NCBI GenBank assembly: GCA_009691925.1
Contig: SIAG01000004.1
Span: 1-27,244, forward strand
DNA length: 27,244 bases
From: Planctomycetaceae bacterium
GTDB taxonomy: Bacteria > Planctomycetota > Planctomycetia > Pirellulales > UBA1268
Direction of reading: 5' to 3'
Part shown: positions 1-5,517 of the stretch, one piece after another
Position numbering within the stretch: the stretch's first letter is position 1
How the letters are laid out: the number at the start of each line of letters is the position of its first letter
Made by a program: the position numbers and the translations under genes
Notes under the pieces: generated by a model
Told to the model about the DNA's origin: nothing
Databases searched by the model: none
What the model saw: only the letters and a program-made list of their open reading frames with translations

Positions 1-34
1 GCTGAATACACGCGAGTTCCTCTTCATCCAGTGA
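1..34 (+). CDS. C-terminal end of a DUF1553 (PSD1) protein, cut by the window edge
   Basis: The first bases read in frame (from base 2) as LNTREFLFIQ followed by TGA at 32-34. An L-N-(S/T)-R-E-F-L-F ending is characteristic of planctomycete DUF1549/DUF1553 proteins with a PSCyt1 haem domain. In this phylum such a gene almost always precedes a DUF1501 gene, which is exactly what follows. The stop overlaps the GTG start of the next gene in the arrangement GTGA (31-34), pointing to translational coupling. Only ten residues are visible, so the assignment rests on the tail motif and on context. Confidence 0.75.
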   Translation, partial: LNTREFLFIQ

Positions 35-55
35 ATCCAGTGAGGCATCCAGTGA
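26..55 (+). repeat. Three copies of a 9-bp direct repeat at a gene junction
   Basis: ATCCAGTGA occurs at 26-34, 35-43 and 47-55. The first copy contains the stop of the upstream gene. Each copy offers an in-frame GTG to the downstream DUF1501 gene (31, 40 and 52). Slippage within this short repeat would lengthen or shorten the N-terminus by three or four residues without breaking the frame. Confidence 0.7.
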
Positions 56-1347
56 CCCCCGCCAAGACGCTCCCCTGGTTCGATTCCCGCCTCGCCCGCC
101 GCGGCGCCATCGCCCGGATCGCGCGCACAGCCCTCGGCGTGACGGCGGTCGACGCGATCCTCGCCGATCCCCAAAGCGGCTTCGCGGCCGAGCCGCTCCC
201 CGCGGGCACGAACATCATCACGCTCTTCATGCGCGGGGCGATGAGCCACCTCGACACCTTCGATCCCAAGCCAGGCCGAGAAGAGCAGGGAGAGACGGGC
301 GTCATTCAGACAAAGACCCCGGGGATCGTGTTCGGCGAGTCGATGAAGAAGCTCGCCGGCATGAGCGACAAGCTGGCGATTCTCCGGGCCGTGACGACCC
401 AAACCGGGGCCCACGAGCAGGGGACGTATCTGATGCGGACGAGCTATCCGCAGATCAACTCCATCCGCCATCCGGCCTTCGGCGCCTGGGCGCTCCACGC
501 AGCGGGCCGCCATCCGGGGGATCTCCCCGGCTATGTCCTCGTCGGCAATGGCAACGATCATCCCGGCAGCGGCTTTCTCGATCCGGCCCTCTCGCCGGTG
601 CCGGTGGCCGATCCAAAGGCAGGCCTCGAGAACACGATCCGCCCCGCGTATCTCACCGAGGAGAACTTCGAGCGCCGGCTGTCGCTTGCCGAGAAGGTCG
701 ACCGCGACTTCAAGGCCTCCTACGGCGGCAACCAGATCGAGGCCTACGACCGGATGTATGCCGAGGCGGTCCGGCTCCTGGGAAGCGTCGATCTCGAAGC
801 GTTTGATCTCTCCAAGGAGCCGGAGAGCGTCCGCGATCGCTACGGAGCAGGAGTGATCGGCAAGGGCTGCCTCCTCGCGCGCCGGCTCGTCGAGTCGGGG
901 GTGCGGGTCGTGGAGGTGGAGGTCAACGGCTGGGACATGCACCGTGATCTCTTCGAAGAGCTTCCCACGAAGGCCGCCGGGCTCGACAAGGCCCTCGCCA
1001 CGCTCCTCGACGATCTCAGCGACCGGGGCCTGCTCGGCACGACGCTCGTCGTCCTCGCCACGGAGTTTGGCCGAACGCCGAAGATCAACGAGAACGCCGG
1101 CCGCGACCACCATCCGGCGGTCTTTTCCTGCGTCCTCGCCGGGGCGGGGGTGAAGGGGGGCGTGGTCCATGGCGCGTCCGACGAGCGCGGCCATTCCCCC
1201 GCTTCAGGCGCCATCTCCGTTGCCGACTTCAACACCACCGTCGCCGCGGCGGCAGGGCTCCCTTACGAAAAAGAGTTTCACGCCCCCAACGGCCGCCCCT
1301 TCAAGATCGGCGGCGGCGGGACACCGGTCCGCGAAGTCCTCGCGTAG
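31..1347 (+). CDS. DUF1501 family protein, Tat-exported
   Basis: A 438-residue protein of the DUF1501 family, related to the alkaline phosphatase/sulfatase fold and usually paired in planctomycetes with PSCyt1/DUF1553 proteins. An N-terminal RLARRGAIARIARTALG segment (about residues 20-36) resembles a twin-arginine signal, so export is inferred. Family landmarks visible are LFMRGAMSHLDTFDPKP (about 65-80), GYVLVGNG, GVRVVEVEVNGWDMH (about 290-304), LVVLATEFGRTPKIN and GRDHHPAVFS (about 343-368). GTG at 31 is chosen because it overlaps the upstream stop; GTG 40 and 52 are alternatives. At 438 residues it is shorter than the 506-residue paralogue at 19155-20675. The exact reaction of the family is not established; a role in processing sulfated or complex organic matter is commonly inferred from context. 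Confidence 0.9.
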   Translation: MNPVRHPVTPAKTLPWFDSRLARRGAIARIARTALGVTAVDAILADPQSGFAAEPLPAGTNIITLFMRGAMSHLDTFDPKPGREEQGETGVIQTKTPGIVFGESMKKLAGMSDKLAILRAVTTQTGAHEQGTYLMRTSYPQINSIRHPAFGAWALHAAGRHPGDLPGYVLVGNGNDHPGSGFLDPALSPVPVADPKAGLENTIRPAYLTEENFERRLSLAEKVDRDFKASYGGNQIEAYDRMYAEAVRLLGSVDLEAFDLSKEPESVRDRYGAGVIGKGCLLARRLVESGVRVVEVEVNGWDMHRDLFEELPTKAAGLDKALATLLDDLSDRGLLGTTLVVLATEFGRTPKINENAGRDHHPAVFSCVLAGAGVKGGVVHGASDERGHSPASGAISVADFNTTVAAAAGLPYEKEFHAPNGRPFKIGGGGTPVREVLA

Positions 1348-1419
1348 CCCGGGGCGGGGGGCGGCGCTTGCGCTTTCCACCGGGCGCGGATTGGTTCATA
1401 ATTCCCCGCTCGATCGAGA

Positions 1420-1439
1420 GCCTCCGCAGCCGCGGAGGC
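1420..1439 (+). other. Hairpin in the leader of the cyclophilin gene
   Basis: GCCTCCGC (1420-1427) and GCGGAGGC (1432-1439) form a perfect 8-bp stem with an AGCC tetraloop. It lies between the DUF1501 stop and the cyclophilin start. A CATAAT hexamer at 1397-1402 could be a -10 element with TTCCAC (1375-1380) 16 bp upstream, which would place the hairpin in the cyclophilin leader. No T-tract follows, so a classical terminator is less likely. Confidence 0.35.
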
Positions 1440-1523
1440 CCGTGCTTGATCGGGTGTCTTTTGACCGACGTCGCGCACTGTCGCGTCGACGTCCACCGCC
1501 CACCTTTTTTGGGGATTCGCGAC

Positions 1524-2147
1524 ATGCCTGCCCGCACACCCCTTGACCGTGCCAGTGCCTTCTCGCGCCGCGCCATCCTGTCGATGGCCGTCGCTGCTCT
1601 TGCCCTTTCACACCTTGGATTTGGGGGATCGACCTTGACCGCTGCCGACGCCAACAACCCGCGCTGCTTCCTCGACATCACCATTGGCGACAAGCCGGCC
1701 GGCCGGGTCGTCATTGAGCTCCAAGCCGACGTGGTTCCGAAGACGGCCGAGAACTTCCGCGCCCTGTGCACCGGTGAGAAGGGCTTTGGCTACAAGGGCT
1801 CGTCGTTCCACCGCGTGATCACCGACTTCATGTGCCAGGGGGGTGACTTCACCAACCACAACGGCACCGGCGGGAAGTCAATCTACGGGGAGAAGTTTGC
1901 CGACGAGAACTTCAAGCTCAAGCACACCGGCCCCGGCGTCTTGAGCATGGCCAACGCCGGCCCCAACACCAACGGCTCGCAGTTCTTCCTCTGCACCGTC
2001 GCCACCCCCCATCTCGACGGCAAGCATGTCGTCTTCGGCAACGTCGTCGAGGGGATGGACGTCGTCAAGGCGATCGAAAAGGCCGGGTCGGCCAGCGGCA
2101 AGACGAGCGCCAAGATCGTGATCACCGACTGCGGCGAGGTGAAGTAA
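1524..2147 (+). CDS. Cyclophilin-type peptidyl-prolyl isomerase, secreted, eukaryotic CypA-like
   Basis: Catalyses cis-trans isomerisation of X-Pro bonds. The start is placed at ATG 1524 (207 residues). SRRAILSMAVAALALSHLGF (14-33) followed by TAADA makes a signal peptide, so the enzyme should act outside the cytoplasmic membrane. The cyclophilin domain (about 48-205) keeps the catalytic residues corresponding to human CypA R55, F60 and Q63 (here R97, F102, Q105) and H126 (H168). The position of CypA W121 is His163. The sequence retains the CTGEKGFGYKGS loop (82-93), which the short bacterial PpiA/PpiB enzymes lack. The runs GGDFTNHNGTGGKSIYGEKF and LSMANAGPNTNGSQFF are almost identical to animal and plant cyclophilins. 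It stands alone between a DUF1501 gene and a nucleotidyltransferase pair. An in-frame ATG at 1584 is a poorer start. Confidence 0.95.
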   Translation: MPARTPLDRASAFSRRAILSMAVAALALSHLGFGGSTLTAADANNPRCFLDITIGDKPAGRVVIELQADVVPKTAENFRALCTGEKGFGYKGSSFHRVITDFMCQGGDFTNHNGTGGKSIYGEKFADENFKLKHTGPGVLSMANAGPNTNGSQFFLCTVATPHLDGKHVVFGNVVEGMDVVKAIEKAGSASGKTSAKIVITDCGEVK

Positions 2148-2165
2148 GGCAGGCCTGTACTGTCG

Positions 2166-2205
2166 CGGAGTGACCGGGCTGCACTGCCGCGCCCCGGTCA
2201 CTCCG
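2166..2205 (+). terminator. 13-bp inverted repeat downstream of the cyclophilin gene
   Basis: CGGAGTGACCGGG (2166-2178) and CCCGGTCACTCCG (2193-2205) are perfect reverse complements with a 14-nt loop, 18 bp past the cyclophilin stop. It can fold as a strong hairpin that ends transcription, but no T-run follows. The right arm is part of a 16-bp direct repeat (see 2193-2208), so the hairpin may instead come from the event that placed the next two genes here. Confidence 0.5.
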
Positions 2206-2208
2206 TCG
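2193..2208. repeat. Direct repeat flanking the nucleotidyltransferase pair, left copy
   Basis: CCCGGTCACTCCGTCG is identical to 3133-3148, 940 bp away. The right copy overlaps the last codons of the LytTR regulator gene (minus strand, ending K-P-T-E-stop). The left copy also reads K-S-T-E-stop on the minus strand, so it looks like a duplicated gene end. The two copies bracket a two-gene module. Confidence 0.6.
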
Positions 2209-2256
2209 ATTTGCGCTTCGAGGATCCGATTGGTCGCTTCCCCTGGAGCCCGCGCC

Positions 2257-2517
2257 GTGGACTTGTTGCCCTATCCTCGCCGCACCGATCGAGAATCGAT
2301 TGAGGCCGACGCCAGGCATGTCGTTGGCATGACTCCGGAGGAACGTGCGGAGGTTTTTGTGGGGCTGGAAAGAACCATGGAAGCGATCCTCGCCCATCTT
2401 TCCCCCGACGAGCGCCGGCATCGTCGCGAGGCCTCCCGGATGCTCGATCCCCGCCCCACCCCCTGGTGGAAAAACCTCCGCCGCTCCGCCTGGCCAGACG
2501 CCGATGCAGCCGACTGA
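2257..2517 (+). CDS. Small acidic/basic partner protein of the nucleotidyltransferase
   Basis: An 86-residue protein from GTG 2257, starting VDLLPYPRR and ending near RMLDPRPTPWWKNLRRSAWP. It is predicted mostly helical, with no signal peptide or membrane segment. A short protein ending in a D-P-x-P-x-P-W-W-K motif sits before nucleotidyltransferase genes in several planctomycetes, to my recollection; I do not know its function. It overlaps the next gene by 14 nt, which implies co-translation and suggests an antitoxin-like or regulatory partner, though nothing in the sequence proves that. GTG 2257 is chosen because upstream residues are low in family character and a GGAG lies at 2245-2248. 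Confidence 0.6.
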   Translation: MDLLPYPRRTDRESIEADARHVVGMTPEERAEVFVGLERTMEAILAHLSPDERRHRREASRMLDPRPTPWWKNLRRSAWPDADAAD

Positions 2518-3109
2518 TCTCCCCGCGCTTGCCGACGTCGTGCTCCGGCTCGGCAGTCTTTTTGAACACCTCGGCGTGCCCTACGCCATCGGCGGAGCCG
2601 TCGCGGTGAGTTTCTGGGGCGTGCCCCGCACGACCCAAGACGCCGATTGCCTCGTCGCCGTTCCTGCGGTCGCCTACCAGCGGCTGACCGATGCCCTGAA
2701 TGCACAAGGCTTCGGGATCGACGGCTCTCCGGACCCTCAACCGGTGACCGTCGAAGCCCTGCTCCAGCAGGTCCGCGACGATCGATACATGACGCTCGTC
2801 TGCCGGGCGACGAGCGTAGAACTTTTCCTACCGATCGTGCCGCTACAGCACTCCATTCTGAAGCGGGCTGTTGGGCGGTCTTTCCACGGCCATACGATCC
2901 GCGTGACAACGCCCGAGGATCTGATTCTCTTGAAGATGGCGTTCCACCGCCACAAGGACTTGCAAGACATCAAGGGCATCCTCCACATCCAGAAGGGGCA
3001 CCTCGACTTGTCTTATCTGCGGCACTGGAGCGCCCGGATGCTAGAGGCATCCGCCGCCCACGAGCTCGACGAATTGATCGCCACCTACGAAGCAGATCGC
3101 CCGGTCTGA
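2504..3109 (+). CDS. Nucleotidyltransferase-fold protein (DUF6036/AbiEii-like)
   Basis: A 201-residue protein starting MQPTDLPALADVV. The segment YAIGGAVAVSFWGVPRTTQDADCLV (about 27-51) has the G-G-x-A and D-x-D signatures of the polymerase-beta nucleotidyltransferase superfamily. A later T-S-V-E-L-F (about 104-109) may supply the third acidic residue, with Glu where many relatives have Asp. A conserved T-P-E-D-L-I-L-L-K (about 130-138) followed by R-H-K-D-L-Q-D matches the AbiEii/DUF6036 pattern. Such proteins transfer nucleotides to RNA or protein, and several are toxins of two-gene systems. The 14-nt overlap with the upstream small gene and the flanking 16-bp direct repeats support a self-contained accessory module. 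Toxin activity is inferred, not shown. Confidence 0.8.
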   Translation: MQPTDLPALADVVLRLGSLFEHLGVPYAIGGAVAVSFWGVPRTTQDADCLVAVPAVAYQRLTDALNAQGFGIDGSPDPQPVTVEALLQQVRDDRYMTLVCRATSVELFLPIVPLQHSILKRAVGRSFHGHTIRVTTPEDLILLKMAFHRHKDLQDIKGILHIQKGHLDLSYLRHWSARMLEASAAHELDELIATYEADRPV

Positions 3110-3132
3110 AGGCGACGGCTGCGTTACGCTAG

Positions 3133-3148
3133 CCCGGTCACTCCGTCG
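3133..3148. repeat. Direct repeat flanking the nucleotidyltransferase pair, right copy
   Basis: CCCGGTCACTCCGTCG, identical to 2193-2208. It includes the stop codon (minus strand TGA, 3138-3140) and last codons of the LytTR regulator, so the pair 2257-3109 is inserted immediately at that gene's 3' end. Confidence 0.6.
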
Positions 3149-3899
3149 GCTTTGCGTCGGTGAGCTCGCGGAGGCGTGCGGCCGAGGCTCGGCCGATCGT
3201 GAGCGTCTCGCTGCTGCCGGTGAACGTCAGCACCGTTTCGCTCCGCGACTGCCAGGTGACGAGCGCGAGGCACTCGAGGCGGATCAGCTGCGACCGCCCC
3301 AGCCGGGCAAAATCTTTCTCGGGGAGATCTTTCTCCCATTGGGCGAGGCTGCGCCGCACGAGCATCGGCTTGCCGTCGCCGGCGACGCAGACGCGCGAAT
3401 AATTTCCCATTCCCTCGATCCAGAGAATGTCGTCACAGCGGATGACCGTCTTCGCCCCCCCGTCGCGGAGTGGAATCACAAACGTGTCGGCGGGAGCCTT
3501 GGCAGGGCTGTCGGATGCGACTGCAGCGGGGGCGGCCGTCTTGCTTCCAAACGCCCGGAGGATGCGGGTCACGGCGACCTCGAGACGATCCGGATCGACC
3601 GGCTTGACGAGGTAGTCGACGGCGCCAAAGTCGTAGGCCGACACGGCATACTTCGAATAGGCGGTGACGAAGCAGACCTCCGTTTCGGCGGGGAGTTTCT
3701 CGAGGAGGGAGAGCCCCGAGCCTCCCGGCATATCGACATCGAGGAAGACGATATCGGGAGCCCTCCCCTCGATGAAGGCCACGGCCTGCTCCACGCTCCG
3801 CACCGCCCCGAGGACCTCGATCTCCCCGTACGCGGCCAGGAGATCGCCGAGCCGGGCGCTCGCGGAGGGTTCATCGTCGACAAGCATCGCTGTGGGCAT
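3138..3899 (-). CDS. LytTR-family response regulator
   Basis: A 253-residue regulator. The receiver domain (about 3-115) has the acidic pair D8/D9, phospho-acceptor D54 in FLDVDMPGG, T79, and K99 in DYLVKP. A linker rich in Ala (about 116-150) leads to a LytTR DNA-binding domain (about 150-250) with D-D-I-L-W-I-E-G-M-G-N-Y-S-R-V and a conserved F-x-R-L-G-R-S-Q-L-I-R-L. It should bind promoter DNA when phosphorylated by a LytS-type kinase. The gene directly upstream, 16 bp away, is only a remnant of such a kinase, so the regulator is probably served by the intact kinase at 5518-6612, beyond an inserted cassette. It is closely related to the second LytTR regulator at 14883-15650. Confidence 0.93.
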   Translation of the reverse strand: MPTAMLVDDEPSASARLGDLLAAYGEIEVLGAVRSVEQAVAFIEGRAPDIVFLDVDMPGGSGLSLLEKLPAETEVCFVTAYSKYAVSAYDFGAVDYLVKPVDPDRLEVAVTRILRAFGSKTAAPAAVASDSPAKAPADTFVIPLRDGGAKTVIRCDDILWIEGMGNYSRVCVAGDGKPMLVRRSLAQWEKDLPEKDFARLGRSQLIRLECLALVTWQSRSETVLTFTGSSETLTIGRASAARLRELTDAKPTE

Positions 3900-3915
3900 C
3901 GGTTGGATTTCCGTG

Positions 3916-4206
3916 TCAGGACTTGATGACCGTCGGGATCGCTTGGTCGACAGGCACTCCGCCAGCCGGCAGCCGGATGACGATCTTCACCCAGCCCTGT
4001 TCGCTGACCACGTCCATGGTCGTGGCCAGCCCGACCCAGGTCCAAAACACGACCTGAAACATCCAGAACATCAGCTCTCGGTAGCGCACGGCAGCGAGCG
4101 CCGCCGCAGCATCGGCAACATTTGCAGGGTCGTTCTCGGGGGGCCCGCTTGCCATGGCGGCAGTATGCCGCGCCGCCCGGTAAGCCGTCGCCGCCACGCG
4201 CCCCAA
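3916..4206 (-). pseudogene. Sensor histidine kinase remnant with a large internal deletion
   Basis: The 96-residue reading frame joins two ends of a LytS-type kinase. Residues about 42-58 (RELMFWMFQVVFWTWVG) look like the first membrane helix of such kinases. Residues about 64-81 (MDVVSEQGWVKIVIRLPAG) match the C-terminus of the intact kinase at 5518-6612 almost residue for residue. Everything between, meaning the other helices, the phospho-acceptor histidine and nearly all of the ATPase domain, is absent. The frame is open, so a short membrane peptide could still be made, but it cannot be a kinase. Its stop lies 16 bp before the LytTR regulator, the usual place for that regulator's partner. 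The tail GGVPVDQAIPTVIKS is extra relative to the intact kinase. Confidence 0.7.
3968..4016. repeat. 49-bp perfect direct repeat, copy in the kinase remnant
   Basis: Bases 3968-4016 are identical to 5525-5573 at the 3' end of the intact kinase, including all third codon positions. Weaker similarity (14 of 20 positions) continues to about 4036/5593. Identity at silent positions points to recent duplication or gene conversion rather than protein-level conservation. Confidence 0.85.
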
Positions 4207-4232
4207 CTCGCCCCCGCCCGCCGATCGCGTTA

Positions 4233-4264
4233 CCGATTCGTCCAGAAATATCCCGATTCGTCCA
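4233..4264 (+). repeat. Cassette A left terminal inverted repeat
   Basis: Two direct copies of CGATTCGTCCA (4234-4244 and 4254-4264), 20 bp apart, separated by GAAATATCC. The 33 bases 4233-4265 are identical to the reverse complement of 8071-8103, the right end of cassette B. Confidence 0.9.
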
Positions 4265-4353
4265 AGTCATCAACTCGCTTCCCCACGGAACGGCCGCCAT
4301 TGGCTCCAAGCCGCCAGTGGCCTCCCCAGGGCGGACCACGATCTTCAGGCCAG

Positions 4354-4392
4354 AAAAAACCGGGCCTGAGCACCTTGCGATGCCAGGCCCGG
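4354..4392 (-). terminator. Rho-independent terminator of cassette A gene
   Basis: On the minus strand an 8-bp stem (4385-4392 with 4360-4367) closes a 17-nt loop and is followed by six T (complement of 4354-4359). The loop, GAGCACCTTGCGATGCC on the plus strand, is identical to that of the cassette B terminator. The innermost stem pair differs in a compensatory way, A-T here against C-G there. It lies 32 bp after the PEP-CTERM stop. Confidence 0.93.
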
Positions 4393-4423
4393 CCGTGAAT
4401 CAGTGCTCAACACACCCACTCGA

Positions 4424-5097
4424 TCAGGCCACCAGCATGGCACGCCGACGGCGCTGCTCGATCATCGCAAGCACTCCGGCAACGAGCGAGAGAGCGCTTC
4501 CGCCCGTGGCGGGGTCGATCTCGGGGACGGCGGACGGGGTGGGTTCGCTGAAAAGCACGGTGACCGTCTCGTTAACTCCGGCGGAACCCCAGGTGTAAAT
4601 GGTGGTCGGAGGAGAGGCGACAAAACCCATTTCGCTCATCGTCGTGCTTAACCACGTGGAATCCATTACATCGTAGAAGGCGAATTTCCCGGAGATCGAT
4701 GTCCATTCGGTGGAAATTCCATCGTAAATTCCCCGTCCCCCCGTAACCTGCAACATCGGGCCGCTCGCAATATCTGCGAACTTACCACCCACAGCGCCGT
4801 CACCAAAGGTACCAGTCCGAGTGATCGGACTGCCATCGACGTAAGTTTGGCTAAACCCATAACCGATACCGACCATCTGCCCGTTTGTCGCCAGCTGGGA
4901 TGGACCCCAAGTGAGGAAAAATACTCATTTGGACCTTGAATGTTGGTAAACACATTGAAATTGAGCGTGCCGCCATCTGAGTGGGCACGGACGTTCGAGC
5001 CGTCTTGCCAGATGTTTATCGTGATCCCACCCGCAGAACTGTGGGCCGCGATTGTCAATGCCACAAACGCCATGCATGCGTTTTTGAAGGACGCCAT
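4424..5097 (-). pseudogene. PEP-CTERM surface protein gene with a frameshift in a T5 run
   Basis: The start is MASFKNACMAFVALTIAAHSSAG (ATG 5097), a signal peptide of about 21 residues. The frame continues to N-E-Y-F near 4920, then must shift to reach the downstream frame, which starts about F-L-T-W-G-P-S-Q-L-A-T-N-G and runs to the stop at 4424. The shift sits at five A on the plus strand (4917-4921); one extra base would restore a protein of about 224 residues. The end, AVPEIDPATGGSALSLVAGV then LAMIEQRRRR, is a PEP-CTERM-type tail: motif, membrane helix, arginine cluster. In that family the tail is cut by an exosortase and the protein goes to the envelope or outside. Nothing in the middle is a known domain to me. 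The break could be a real mutation, a homopolymer sequencing error or slippage. Confidence 0.8.
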
Positions 5098-5250
5098 GTT
5101 TCGTATGCCCTTTAAATGTGTGAAACCGAGTTTGTGAAAAGTACGAATACCGTTCCCGAAACGCTCCGAGGCGATCGCCTCCACCAACAAAAGTCTGTTG
5201 TCGCTTGAGGGAATGGCACGGGGAACCAAGCAAAAAACTGCTCTTGACGC

Positions 5251-5278
5251 TTTATACTCGTCTCGCGCAGTCATTCAA
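5251..5278 (-). promoter_or_regulatory. Predicted promoter of cassette A gene
   Basis: On the minus strand TTGAAT (5278-5273) and TATAAA (5256-5251) are separated by 16 bp. The same layout, TTGAAC-16-TAAAAA, occurs at the equivalent place in cassette B, inside a 156-bp block conserved without indels. A start near 5244 would give a leader of about 147 nt, which begins with the shared GCGTCAAGAGCAGTTT. Confidence 0.6.
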
Positions 5279-5295
5279 CTCCCTCCACCGATAAA

Positions 5296-5389
5296 GTGAC
5301 GAATCGGGAAAAGTTTGGATGAATCGGCGCGCAGTCGCTTTACATTCCGCACGGCGGCTGGACGAATCGGGATTTATCTGGACGAATCG
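5296..5389 (-). promoter_or_regulatory. Four phased 11-bp boxes upstream of cassette A promoter
   Basis: Plus-strand copies are GTGACGAATCG (5296-5306), TGGATGAATCG (5316-5326), TGGACGAATCG (5359-5369) and TGGACGAATCG (5379-5389). Start-to-start spacings are 20, 43 and 20 bp, close to two, four and two helical turns. Cassette B has the same boxes at the same spacings. The outer two double as the right terminal repeat. The arrangement suits cooperative protein binding, either an activator or a recombinase. Confidence 0.7.
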
Positions 5390-5390
5390 G
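5359..5390 (-). repeat. Cassette A right terminal inverted repeat
   Basis: Reverse complement of the left repeat with two mismatches in the spacer (GATAAATCC instead of GAAATATCC). Immediately outside, CGGCG is shared with the right end of cassette B. Bases 5391-5517 up to the kinase stop hold nothing I recognise. Confidence 0.88.
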
Positions 5391-5517
5391 CGGCGAGCCG
5401 TAAGCCGGATGAGGCGATGCTCCTCAAGAGTCAGCCACCTCGCCGCAGAGACGCGGGCGCCAAGGGTGTTCACGGGCGGCTCAAAGCCCGGACTGCCGCA
5501 GGGCTCTCCCGCTGCCG

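Larger units (their letters stand above)
4233..5390. mobile_element. PEP-CTERM gene cassette A bounded by inverted repeats
   Basis: This 1158-bp unit begins and ends with 32-bp inverted repeats (4233-4264 and 5359-5390, 30 of 32 positions matching). Inside, in minus-strand order, are four 11-bp boxes, a promoter, a leader of about 150 nt, a PEP-CTERM gene, a terminator and the other terminal repeat. Cassette B (6830-8103) has the same architecture with unrelated cargo. No transposase lies inside, and I could not see a target-site duplication. If mobile, it is non-autonomous. The alternative is a conserved regulatory frame that spreads by homologous recombination. The mobile reading is inference; the repeat structure is directly visible. 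Confidence 0.55.

Noticed and set aside
5098..5274. N-terminal extension of the cassette A protein from ATG 5274, which has a good GAGGGAG site
   Set aside because: The equivalent place in cassette B has AAC instead of ATG. The stretch overlaps the conserved promoter, and the clean signal peptide starts at 5097.
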